A DNA stretch of 64,000 nt from Rotaria sordida (Eukaryota > Rotifera > Eurotatoria > Philodinida > Philodinidae), in contig CAJNOL010001347.1 in assembly GCA_905250125.1 (NCBI GenBank), positions 1-64,000 of the forward strand, in the 5' to 3' direction. This document shows, piece by piece, positions 37,381 to 49,500 of the stretch. The position numbers and the translations under genes are program-made. The notes beneath the pieces were generated by a model that ran no database searches, was not told the DNA's origin, and was given only the letters and a program-made list of their open reading frames with translations. The number at the start of each line of letters is the position of its first letter. Within the stretch, counting starts at the first letter, position 1.

Positions 37381-40300
37381 TTACTTCATTAATTTGCCCT
37401 TGGATAGTGGTTCGCTTGAGGTCTCCATATTGAACCGATCGACATACTCTTCGAATAGAGTTCGCACGGCTTTACCGATTCGCTTATAATCAACCTCGTT
37501 CAGATTAGCGAGAGACACGCGACCGGATGGATGTTGCACACCGAAGCTGCGACCAGGAAGCAGAACAACGTGTGCTTCACGTGCAAGTCGTATCAGTAGT
37601 TCGGTTGCGTCCGCGTGGCTGAGCAACCAATCTGCAAATTCGCGTCCATGGATGCGTTCACCGAGTAATTCAAGATCGAGAATGGTATAGTAATTGACGG
37701 AATTGACATCATCCTCCTCCTCACTCAGACCAACGCCAATAGCACGATAAAGTGCACGTTTACGATGTCGAATGAGTCGCTTAAGTGCCGTCTTGTACAT
37801 ATCAGCCGTATCCATGAGTCCGAAGAGAGAGAAGAGTACCATCTGCACTTGTTGCGGAGTGGACAAGCCTGCCGTATGGTTCAATGCTACTGAACGGCTA
37901 TCAGCAACCAGACGATCGATAAATTTGAGCGAATCGGGTTCAGGTACGATCGATTGGTAACGTGCGCGAAGAGCCATTCGTTTCTGATCGTTCAGCGCCG
38001 CAATCTGAGCATCAAGTATGTTGTCACGATGTGTTCCGATTACGCCGAGACGCCACCCAGTTGCACCAAAATATTTGGAGTATGAGTAGACTAGGATAGT
38101 ATTCTTGGGACAGATGGCGAAGAGTGAGACGAACTGTTCAGCAAAGGTGCTGTAAACATCGTCGGTAAGAATGATTAAATCTGGTCGTTCGACAACGATT
38201 GAAGCAATATAGGATAGACTGTTGTCGTCAAGCTTTACCGACGGCGGATTGCTGGGATTGACAAGGAAGAAGGCTTTGACCTAGCATAGATGGTGAACAT
38301 TTTAGAAATGAGTTTTTTTGCTTTTGGAAATTACTTTTGGTCTGTTTTTCTTATCGTGAATGTATTTAAGATATCAAATATGACTTAACAGCATGAAAAA
38401 GTGTCTTATTTTTCATTCCAAAGTGGACATGGAACACTAAAGTTTTGTTCTTTTATAGCAAAGCTAAACGTTTATTTTATTATTCAGTATAGTATTGTAA
38501 CAAAAAAAACTTGTTAATTTTCAACGAAAATTATATTTTTATTTTTATTTAAAGCTTTCAACAATTAACAATTGTCATCATCAGGAAATGATTAGAGGAA
38601 AGCAAAATAAACTATATTATATTCTTTGTCATATTGTAATTATGTTATCATTTTATCTTTAATTGTAAATTTGTGTATGTATATAGTTTGTTACGCTTTC
38701 TTCAACTCATTTTCTGATGATGACAATTTTTAATTGTCGAAAGGTTGAAATCAAAATAAAAATGTAAATTTCGTTGGAAATTAACAATGTTTACTATTAC
38801 AGTATTCTACTCAATAATAAATCATCTTTTTTCCAACTGCATCTTCCTCAAATATTTGTTTTATCCCAAAAACACTAAACTTCAATTATTTTCACATAGA
38901 AGATTTCAAACATAGTATACTTTAACGAAAAGTGATACATTGTACCTCAAAAGAAGAGCATTTTTGGACTATTTTCTCGTATTCTTCTAAGTATACTTCG
39001 TATGAACATGAAAGACACAATATAAGAATGTGGAAAAAGTTTTAGTTAGTTCTATGTACGTTAATTTTTTTGTATGTCTCTGTTTAATGCGTCAGAGGAG
39101 TTCTATTCTCCACAAAAAAGAATACGCACATAAAAGCATTTTTATTTAGCTTTAGAAGTATTCAATTCCGAGATGATCGTAAACCATCTTACCTTAGGAT
39201 CTCGCAGCTTGTCAAGTTCTGCTTTGGAATATTGCCATTTTTGATTCTCGTCGGCATCAATATTCACCACATTGAGTTTATAGTCGTTCATATGCGGGAT
39301 TTCCAGGTATGGTGTGAAGATAGGTGCGCCAAGTGCGATCGTATCGCCAGGTTCTAGAAGATAATTGGTCCGCAACGAATTGAAGATGTAAGTCATGGCG
39401 GCTGTGCCACCTTCCACCGCAAATAGATCGAATTCATCAATGAAAGGCTATGAAACACCAATATAGATAAATTTTAGTTTGAAACTGAAATTCATTTAGA
39501 TGTGATTCTTGTTCGAGTCTCTTAGTTTAATTCGTAATGAAATTCGGCAAACTAAACAAAATGGCTTCTTTTGAGTTTGAAACGAATCAAGAAGTTCAAT
39601 ATGATACTTCGCTATTGGTATTTATACGTGCTGAAACATCTTCTATGAAGAAAGTGATCGTTTGTAAGTTTCAAGAATAAGAAACACAAAGATCTATCAT
39701 ATATCTTTTAGCTTTACTTTTTGCCAGTATTTTCTGGTTTTCAAGACCCAAAAATATCTCTAACTTTGTCGTCTAAAGTCAACAGTAACAATATTAACTA
39801 ATAATCAGCCTTGAGTGGTCTAGATAAAATAGCGGTGTCAGTATTTTGGTCGTACTTTAGTGTCGTTTCATGATATAGAGTTGATCTTCTCTAAAAAAAA
39901 AGGAACCGCCGTCAAATTCTCTTCGAATGAGGATCACTAACTTATGTAACACAAGTATTGTTTGACTTAGTGAAATGATATGATTGTATTAGAAAATAAC
40001 TGGTACTTTCAAGAATAAAATATTTCATCATCGTTTTCATATTATGCTTTCATTGTTGATAATTCTAAGTTTTTGAAAATATGATGTATGATTCAAATTC
40101 AATGACGTTTTCATTCTAGCTTTTACACACTTTTGTCTCTTATCATATATTTTATCACTTTTACAAGAGAATCTTCACCATAATCTTTGTGAATAAGTAG
40201 TATAGCTTCAAAATCAAGAATTATCGACAATGAAATATTTTATTCTTGAAAATGTCAATTATTTTCTAATACAATCTTATCATTTCTCTAAGTCAAACAA

Positions 40301-41309
40301 TACTTGTGTTACATAAGTTAATGATGCTCATTCGAAAAGAATTTCACGACGATTCTAGATCGGATGATAGTTTTGATTTAAATTTTTGTTTACCCACAAA
40401 AGACACATGTCAGAGTACATGAGGCTGGTTCTTTCGACTAAGAGGATCCTTCACAATTATGTGTTGTATTTCTCTCTGAAATCAGTTCAAAATTATGAAT
40501 ATTCTTTTTCATCACTTAAATAGAGTGTCTGATAGCAACAACAGTACACTTTTCCAATTTAATTGTGAATCCTGGTGAGAAGCTTCAATGTAAACGATGT
40601 TAGTCGTCTTAGGAGGATCCATTTTCTCGACCTAGATCTCTTGTTAGAGACTAGTTCATGGCACAATATTCATAATTGGAGTCTTTGATGAAGAATTTCT
40701 TCAGAAATCTGAGTGAGTCATATACAGGCTCCTACATGAGAGATGACGCTACATTTCTTTGATTAGTAGTAGGCAAACCAAATCCGTAAAGAGACTGCAT
40801 TTGAATAAATTCAACACTGGACGTACCTGTGAACCAATCATCTCGTGGCGTATATAGTGAGCGACAATCTCCTCAGAGAGCGAAAGCATTCGGTCCGGTA
40901 CTGGATAATTATTGCCCAGTATGCCTTCACACATCTCGTAAATAAAGTCGGCTGCATTGAGACCGAGTTGATCATGCACATACGAGACGGCACCACGAAG
41001 GAAAGAAATACCTTCCACATTCTTGTTCTCACGGGCGAATATTTCAAAACGTTCTTCAATTCGTTCACGTTTAGGAAAACCACCAACACCTTCGGGTAAG
41101 TAAGCAAACGATCGCTCCGATTCATGCATAGCAAACAAACCCAACTGAAAGAAACCATGCCGAGCAACGGTCGCCAGAAAATTTGGATTACCACGGCCTG
41201 CATTCAACATTGCTCTATTCGCTGGTCGAGATGCCGCTGCACTTCCACCAGCCTCCTTGATCAGCACATTTTTGAATTCAAAAGGACTGAGCGACACTAG
41301 CTTGTCCAT
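37381..41309 (-). CDS. asdA: Aspartate 4-decarboxylase (bacterial type)
   Basis: Three phase-0 exons: 40827-41309, 39193-39447 and 37381-38280, 545 aa, the usual family length. It is a PLP-dependent fold-type I enzyme (EC 4.1.1.12) converting L-aspartate to L-alanine and CO2, with side aminotransferase activity. Exon 1 carries LSPFELK-like LSPFEFKNVL and NAGRGNPNFLA. Exon 2 has AVEGGTAAMTYIF and LGAPIFTPYLEIP. Exon 3 has FLVNPSNPPS, the cofactor-contacting LTDDVYSTF, and YSYSKYFGATGWRLGV, whose Lys (about residue 315) forms the Schiff base. Base composition is clearly more GC-rich than the surroundings and the family is mainly bacterial, pointing to horizontal acquisition followed by intron gain. 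Both introns (912 and 1379 bp) are long and each carries an inverted-repeat MITE. A putative 5'UTR intron (GTACGT...CCAG) precedes the ATG. Confidence 0.9.
38489..38808. mobile_element. Inverted-repeat MITE in decarboxylase intron 2
   Basis: The arms of about 95-100 bp are shown by TTGTTAATTTTCAACGAAA against TTTCGTTGGAAATTAACAA, and ACAATTGTCATCATCAG-like ends against CTGATGATGACAATT. A central spacer of about 120 bp separates them. No coding capacity. Confidence 0.7.
39901..40356. mobile_element. Inverted-repeat MITE in decarboxylase intron 1
   Basis: The left arm (39901-40032) and right arm (40229-40356) are reverse complements at roughly 85-90%. Landmarks are ACTTATGTAACACAAGTATT on the left and AATACTTGTGTTACATAAGT on the right. 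The spacer is about 195 bp. Outer ends read GGAACCGCCGTCAAATTCTC and its diverged inverse. Non-coding. Confidence 0.75.
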
Positions 41310-42194
41310 ATTACGATGCACACGTTTTTTATTCGATAATACTGGCAGAGATGAGATGTAATAAGAGTAGAACGAAAATAGCAGTAGAGAAAAAAAAAAC
41401 AGACCGAACCACAAGAAAAAGACAGAAAGAATAATGATGTATGGCACGTACCATTAGTCGCTTTGCTGTAGAAAACAAAGAAAAGAAAGAAAAAAAAACT
41501 ATCGTTCTACTACGTCTTTTTTTTTGTTCTGTATTGAGAGTACATTGAATTTTTTCTTCTCCTTTCTGTACGTAAACGACCTATTCTCTGTATGGAACTG
41601 GCACGCTTATCAGCCTCGTGCTCTTACATGTGATTTTTGTAGAAGCTCTTTTGAATTATATGAAAAATATTTTATTCAATGATTTGAGTTTCAACAAATT
41701 CGATCGATGAAACTGTACACTTCTAATTCGAAAGAAGACCATACTACTTACAATGTATTTAAAATCAAAATGGTTTTATTTTAAGTTTTGAAGGTGTAAA
41801 TAATGTTCACTTGATTCATATTAATTTTCTCACAAATACATTTTATGTAATGTATTAATAGTTTCGTATATAAAAGAAATTTTACAGTATATCGCGAAGT
41901 GAAATTCGAATAACTCTTGTTATTGTATAACTTTTTTCTTCATAGAGAATTAATAAACTAAGAATCTGTTATATAAGTGAATATCATAAAATTAGAATTG
42001 TAAGCTAAATAAAAATCCATTTTTTTTTAGTTCAATAAACTTAAATCGACACAAGCTGTGAAGAATATATTTTCGAACTTTTTAATCTAAAAGTAATCTC
42101 CATTTGTACGACTGAAAAACAAAACAGAAGATAATATCTTAATAAAAGATAAATATAAGCATATACCTTCGGAATGATTTTTAATGCGGACGTC

Positions 42195-42825
42195 TAACGA
42201 GGGAACATTCCCAAGTGTCACATCGATTTTGAGTCGAACGTATGTGCATCATGTAGACCCTAATGATCTATGAATACTCTGAAAAACGTTCGTGCTGCTA
42301 GCTTATTACTGCCGAGATATTGTATTTTTATTGTATATTTAAGAAAAAAAAGCTGTGGTCTCCCTCAGGAACACTAGAAAAACCAAGTTTCGAACTTCGA
42401 CTTGAAACTTTACATAGAGGTAGGCCTCAGTGAGAATAGTTTATTGTGAAAGTTTCAGATCTTTTGATTGCTCCTAGTCTGAAATAAGAAAATCGGAATC
42501 TGCTGGTGTATATAAGCTATTTTACCATAGCTGTATCTTAGGATAGGAACAACGAAAAGATCTGAAACTTTCACAATAAACTATTCTCACTGAGGTCTAT
42601 CTCTATGCAAAGTTTCAAGTCGAAGTTCGAAACTCGGTTTTTCTAGTGTTCCTGACGGGGACCACAGCTTTTTTTTCTTAAATATACAATAAAAATGCAA
42701 TATCTCGGCAGTAATAAGCTAGCAGCACGAACTTTTTTCAGAGTATTCATAGATCATTAGGATCTATATGATGCACATACGCTCGACTCAAAAGCGATGT
42801 GACACTTGGGAATGTTCCCTCGTAA
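42195..42825. mobile_element. Long foldback element with TAA target duplication
   Basis: A 625 bp unit starts CGAGGGAACATTCCC and ends GGGAATGTTCCCTCG, flanked by TAA on both sides. The arms are about 280 bp each and highly similar along their length, for example GTTTATTGTGAAAGTTTCAG against its inverse, around a loop of about 60 bp. The 3 bp TAA duplication suggests a PIF/Harbinger-mobilised MITE. The identity of the arms suggests either recent insertion or arm homogenisation. Non-coding. Confidence 0.75.
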
Positions 42826-43046
42826 GTCAATGAGATTCTAACGACTCATTTTTATTTTACTTATCCAATATGCCTATAAATAGTTGAAAAGTAATTCTAT
42901 GCAATGAAGGACTCGATTATTCTATGTTTGAAAGCAAATTCAACTTGATTAAGACACAAAATGACGATGAGCATTAGTTTTCAAGCAGTAGAACGAATCT
43001 CAGGATCATTTCGATAGAATTTAGTAAGACGTAATCTTTGAATATG

Positions 43047-43110
43047 ATGATGGATGACTTAGGTATGGATGAGTCTTTTGTTAATCGGTACTCACACTCA
43101 CATCCGTGTT
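43047..43110. repeat. Telomere-like palindrome, degraded
   Basis: The G-rich arm (ATGATGGATGACTTAGGTATGG) is followed by a C-rich arm (ACTCACACTCACATCCGTG). G arm comes first. No adjacent gene. Confidence 0.45.
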
Positions 43111-46028
43111 CAGTATTGGGATTACAAGAATAGACAATTGATGAAATTATATTAATATTTTCTAGAAAGAGAGAAATGAAAAAAAGATAGATGCAAATCA
43201 TTGAATTAATTCAAAACGAATTTAGTAATTTAATGATTCAAAATGTTTCTATCTTTTATGTATCTTGATTTGTTTTTATTTTTCTTTTAACAATGACAAA
43301 ATTAAGAGAATGATCGAATTTTTGCAGTTATTTCTTTTTTTTTGTAGTGGACTACTTTTGATTAGTTAATATTTATTTTCAATTTCTCTTTTGAGACTAA
43401 GAGAAATAATAAATATTTTTCATTATAAAAACTTAAATTTGATACTAACATAATAAATTAGCAACTTATCGATGAGTAAGATTCATTTTACAAATATTGA
43501 TCATCAGTTTCTTATAACTTCTACATTATCAAGTACTGATTTGATAATCTATGTATTTCATAGTATTACTTTTCACAATCATCGAATCATAGTTTTCATT
43601 CTTCTTCAGGATCTATTATAATGATCAACAACAATAATTCAATTAAATGGACTCATCTTTCAAATATCATTAATATAGGTTTATAATAAATAAATAGATT
43701 TTCTTCAGAAAATATATAACATTTAATTATAGTCCATGCGAAGTAATCAATTTATTGTAAAAAGCACTTTGCTTATGTGGATTTTCTTTTCTTGATCGAG
43801 AAGTTGTTGACTTCTTATTCTTGATTTTTTTTCTGGTCTAAATATCTTTCGAAATACACTTCTATCTATTAGATTTATTTCAAGGCAATGATACCAAGAA
43901 AAGCTGAAACATTTTTTCTCAGAAACGTCAAAATTTACATTACATACTCTATCACTAGTTTTGAAAAGCCAATTTTGCCACAAAAGTAGTGTAGAATCGT
44001 TCTCATTTCTGCAACACAGTACATTTGATCAAATTGAAACTTTTTTCTGTGTCTACCAGAAAGTATTCAAAGCACCAATTTCATTTATTTCAAAGTAGGA
44101 TCTGACGCTTGCTTTTGCCAAGATTTCCAAAACAAGCGTTAGTGAAATAAAAAAAATATATATATTGATGCATTTTTCATGATGTTCTTATTAGAATGAA
44201 AGGAGATAAAAGAGAAATTTTATCCATATGCAACTTACTGTGGCTTAGAAAAGGGGAGAAGACGATTAGGAAGACAATTTTGACCTTGTGACTCCAATAT
44301 TATCTACCGAAAAGCCTTAGAGAACTTTGATTTTCTAGCAACTTTTGCTTAAGTTAATGAGATCTATCTATTCCGGAGTTTTTGTCATCTTCTGATGAGT
44401 TGTACTGTAAAAATGCCTGTCCCTTACGGGAGTAACAAAATTTGATCGTTCAATATTTCTCACAAACACGTAAGTCAATTAGATATGTTACTATTATGTA
44501 TCTATTCTAAGAGCCAAAGTAAATAGTACCTAGATGGATATGACTATTCTATGTTAATCAAATTTCCAAATAAAGAGTAAAGTAGTTATTTTTAGTTCCC
44601 AATTCCAGTTTTGAGAAAAGGATTATGCTCACGCCAAAAACAAAAGAGAACTTTTTATATTCACTTGTGCTAGTCAAATGTAGTTCTTTCATCTCTGTTT
44701 CAAGTGATACGTTTTTTAACACTAGTAGTTCTGACTTTTTTTATGAACTTATGATTGTTTTTAAAGAAATTCGTTTGTAAAAATGCGTTGAAAGTCAATT
44801 TGTTTCAGTTCTCACATGAGTTTTACAGTGTATTTTTTTTGTGCGATTAGCAAAAAACGATAAAATAAAGTTCATTGTAAGTTTTCCAGCAGCTCGTTTT
44901 TCTCTCATAGTCGAAAAACACGAATGGAAGCAAACAAACGACCAATTTTTCTCTTTTTTATTCCAGTCTGTTTATACATGTTTTTTTTTTGTAAGGTTTG
45001 TGAGACTATCTGGAGAGTGGTTCGTTAATTATTGCTTATTTTATCTGTTTGTACTTCAGTTTTCTATTCAATTTTAGGTCTTTGGAAAGAATAATTAGAC
45101 TCACAAGGAAATATAGCCAACCTTCGGACGATGTTCTACTTCATATTATGAGCACTAGTATGTTTCGGTTAGACTAGGACCACTTTAAAATGATTCAGAT
45201 CCATAGATTACTGCTATAGAGTTATGACTATTTAAAGGAAACTTTTACCTATGAGAGAAGATCTCTCAATAGTACAATCGCTTTTTTTTGACTAAATCTA
45301 ATAGGTTACGAGTAATATCACCTAATAAACGAATTTGATCCGTTCAGATGATGGAGAACGTCGAAATTTGACTATAAAGTACTTTTTTTTCCCCTGTTTT
45401 TCGATAGTCTAGTTTGAAGTGTAATAGATATGGTTAAGGCAAGTTTCTATTGTATATGGTTTCAATTAGTAGTTTATCTGTCATAGGTACTCGGATTTTT
45501 TGCTTGTACATAGAGACATGATTTGATCTGCTTTGGCATTAGCTTTTAGTATGCAAAATTTAAGTTGATATAATTTAGATTTCCACACAACAAACGTCTT
45601 TTATTTACTTTCAACAGTTTTTTGTTGTTGAAGAGCGAACTCTCTCTGATTTCAATAGTACTTCATGAAAATTGTCAGTGACTAGCATACGTTGAACTAT
45701 AGCTTTTTCAGAAGTGCGAGTGACATATATCTTTCAAATACATATTTTTGAAAAAGAAGTACATTTATTTTCTTTTATAAATACAAACAGAACAGAGTTA
45801 TGTTTTTTAAATGGAAAAAAAATAGTGTTCTATCGTCAACTTGATATGCTCTACAATCTAGATGAATCAAAAATATTTTTGACGAAAAAATTCTTGTCCT
45901 AAACAAGATTCGTGTTCCAAAAGATGGCTCTATGAAGTTCTAGCTGCTGATCTCGTATCTTTTCCGAAAAATCTAAAACAGGAAGTATTAACCTGGAATT
46001 GTACCTATTGACATGTTTGATAACTCTA

Positions 46029-46168
46029 TAAGTTTTAACGAAAACGAACATGTCTTTCTCGGTAGACTCGATTGTTATGTGTTCCTATTGTAAATCATTG
46101 TTCTTTTTTTGTTTTTTGAATGTTAAATACCTTGAGAAAGTTATTTTCATTTTCGTTAAAACTTTCAG
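46029..46168. repeat. Small inverted repeat, about 140 bp
   Basis: AGTTTTAACGAAAACGAAC at the left is matched by CATTTTCGTTAAAACT at the right. The match continues inward (TCTTTCTCGG against CCTTGAGAAAG). It could be a small MITE or a hairpin remnant of a larger repeat. Confidence 0.45.
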
Positions 46169-46532
46169 GATTATCAGACGTGTCCGGAGACAAAATTTCA
46201 GATTGAAAATCTTCATTTTTTAACTTTCTCGAAAACTCTTGTTCTTAGAAACAATTTCATTAAAACAAATGTAACTCTATAATTCATAGTCATACTAGAA
46301 AGTTGAAGAATGGTGTGAGACACTTGAATTGTTGTCTCGTTAATTAATTTTTTTATGGGCTCGCTAATTTGAACTATAGACACCTAATCAAACATTGATA
46401 ACAAAGAATTATTAAAATATTTGTTTTAAACTATTGAATTTTTTTTTATTTTAATACATGTAAGAATTTTGTAACAAATAAATAAGACAGAGATAAACAA
46501 AAAAACAAGTTCAAGATTTTCATTTCTTTTAA

Positions 46533-49500
46533 TCATTCTGATTGATCAAATTCAGACAAAATAACATCATTTTTCATTTGAATTTCTTTGAAACAATCAA
46601 TTAATTCTTGTGAAATTCTATTAGAAACATGATGATAATGTCGTAAATGATATTTTAATGTATTAAGTGGAATTGCATGAAATCGACATGGTACATTAAG
46701 TATATTTTTTTGATTATATCCAGGTAATTGAGTGTGTCCATCTCTAAAAGGACATGGAAGTTTATAAAAATGATCAATTACATCTTCATTTTCATCAAAT
46801 AATTTTGTTATCATAGGATCTTGATTATCAGCAACAGCTCGTGCCAAACGTCGAGCATAAATTTCTTTTAATTTATGCTTTTTCATAAAATGATGATATA
46901 ATCCGATTCGACGGTTTTTTCCATGCTCACAAAATTTAATAGAATATTTTGCTTTAGTAAGACCATATGCACCATCAAATGTTAATGGACATCGATCATA
47001 TAAATTTCTGTATTCTCCTCGTTTTTTTTTATTGTGTTCTTCATTAATATCTTGATCCTGAAAAACACAAAAAAAATAAATGTTTAAATATCTTTATGAA
47101 CAATCAGTTCATAGAAAATCACCTTCATATACATACTGTATTTGTTACATTTTTTTTAGATACAGAAACACATCAGAATATCACGTTATAAATTTAATTT
47201 TCTGAATAAGTTCTTTTAGTTTAGACATACGTATGTAAAAATATTGGTTCTTTCAGTTAACTATTAATTAAAATTAATCAGTCAATAAACAGGTAGTCAG
47301 AGAATATCTCTCTAACCATACAAGAAAAAAAATCAAAAATTCCAGGATTAACTCTATGGTACGCAATGCATCTATAATCAAATTTTCAACAAGATCGCCC
47401 TCCAAAAACCTTCTTCTAGAGATCTTGTCAAGTACGTCAACAAAAGCTTCAAACTTCTCATTCGATTATCGAAGCATTCTTTCAATTGTGGATTCGCATG
47501 CGGTCACATCACTGACAAAGAATAAATCGATTCTTTTGAAAAATCTAAAGATGCTTAGAAAAAAATCAGATAACTACTGTTTTAGAATTTCATTGATTTA
47601 CAAATCTATTTTTAAATAAAAGGCATCACATACAATATTTTTATTCTATTTACTACTAACATTTATTTTCTAACGTAACTCTTTCTTGTCTTCGGTCTAA
47701 CCTGAAGGTATAGAACGGAATTTTGTTCATAAACATCAATTTCATGATTCCTAATTTACACAGAAAAGTTTTGAATCAGGCATATTAATTGTCAATATGT
47801 TTAACATTTCAAACCATCATTATATACAAGTCGAGATAAATATACTGAAATATAATCTATACACAATTATTACGAGCATAAATCTGCAAGAAGAAATAAC
47901 TATAAATAATCCTATTAGGAGAAAGCATTGTTTGTCTCTACCGGCTTAGATGGAAGATGAATGAATTATTTTAAAAATTTTTCGATTCGTTTACGACGAA
48001 TATAAATCGTTTCGGAACATAATTTCGTATATATATATATATACATAGTGACACTCAAAATTGATCATTTGAACCGAATTGATTGTCTTCTTTTTCTAAT
48101 ATATCAAGATGTTTTCAATAGATTGAGTCGTGTTTTCCGTGGGAATCTAGCCCTACTTCCTTAGTTTATCTACTTGAAGTATCAGCTCTCTATATTACGT
48201 ATTTACACTGTCGAACTAGAAATACTAAAAATCATGAGCATCAATTTCGCTGAAAATTGATTATACATCCCATGCAAAAATAGCTGAATATTGTACTTTG
48301 CAATCAGTTCGTTTCATAGAGAAAGACATATGAAAATACTTTAATGAAGCCTTTCATTCAATTATCCTTATATGTTTGCGTACGGTACATGATCTATTTC
48401 CAATGCATTCGACATACATCGTTTTTTTTTGTATTTCCAGTCTGACAAAATATGAGAACGAATCAAATATTGACAAAAATCGAAATTCAATCTGTTCAAA
48501 CCAATTTTGGAATATTATATAAATAAGACGATCAGCTATATATATATATATATGATCAATTTTGAGAGTCACTGTATATTTGAACTAGATGAAAAATTTT
48601 TCTCGCATCAAACATTATACGGTTGTTTCGATATGTGTAATACATAAGCTTTCATTTCATGAGAAAATAAGTTTTTTCATAATTTTTACAGAATGGTACG
48701 TAGAACAAGAAAGGATTAATTAATATGAAACCTGGAAAATAAAAAATAAAACATGTTTATGATTGTTTCTTTTTAACAATACTCGAACAACAAATAAGAA
48801 TCTATTCTATTCAATTTTGAACAAATTACATCGAGAGATGTCTATTTCTGAGTTATACTACCACTATTGTCCGTTTCAAAATACAATGTGCTCCACTATT
48901 TTTTGAATTACTCGATAACGGCAATAGCTAGAAACCTGTGGTTTTCACCAACCGATAGAGGAGACAGGAGCACATCTTTTTCTCCAATATTGTATAAGAC
49001 GAAAGCATTTTAAAATCAGTTATTTCTGCAAAACATTACAAAAAGTGCATGAAAATGATCTGTCATTCCGATGAAATTTTGCTTTTGACATGTAATCTAG
49101 ATAGAGGAACTTCAGATCTATACTTCAAGATATAATAGGAATGATTATCTTCCCATACCTTGATGTTAAGCAAATTTTCGTACTTTTTGTCAAAATGTCA
49201 TCTGAATGACAGACCGTTTTTACACATTTTTTCGATGTTTTGTAGAAATGACTAATTTTAAAATGATTTCGTCTTATACAATATTGAAGAAAAAGACGTA
49301 CCCCTATCTTCTCTATCGATTGATGAAAATCGCAGATTTCTAGCTACTTGTTTTATCGAGTTATTCAAAAAAACCAGTGAAGCACATTATATTTTGAAAT
49401 AGATAATAGATACGACATGGTAATATTTGATGTTTTAATTCAAAAATTAACTTTATCGAATCTTCCATAGATATTATAATTGTTTCACCTTAATAGATTT

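Larger units (their letters stand above)
41310..46532. other. Intergenic region
   Basis: About 5.2 kb without a recognisable gene. It holds the foldback element at 42198-42822, a telomere-like palindrome at 43047-43110, a small inverted repeat at 46029-46168 and part of a dispersed repeat family (about 45190-46320). The remaining open frames are short and non-conserved. Confidence 0.55.

Noticed and set aside
41310-41447. Hydrophobic N-terminal extension of the aspartate decarboxylase open frame
   Set aside because: The extension has a GTACGT donor at its upstream end and CTGCCAG acceptor at its downstream end, so it is better read as a 5'UTR intron. Bacterial relatives start at the equivalent of MDKLVSLSPFE.
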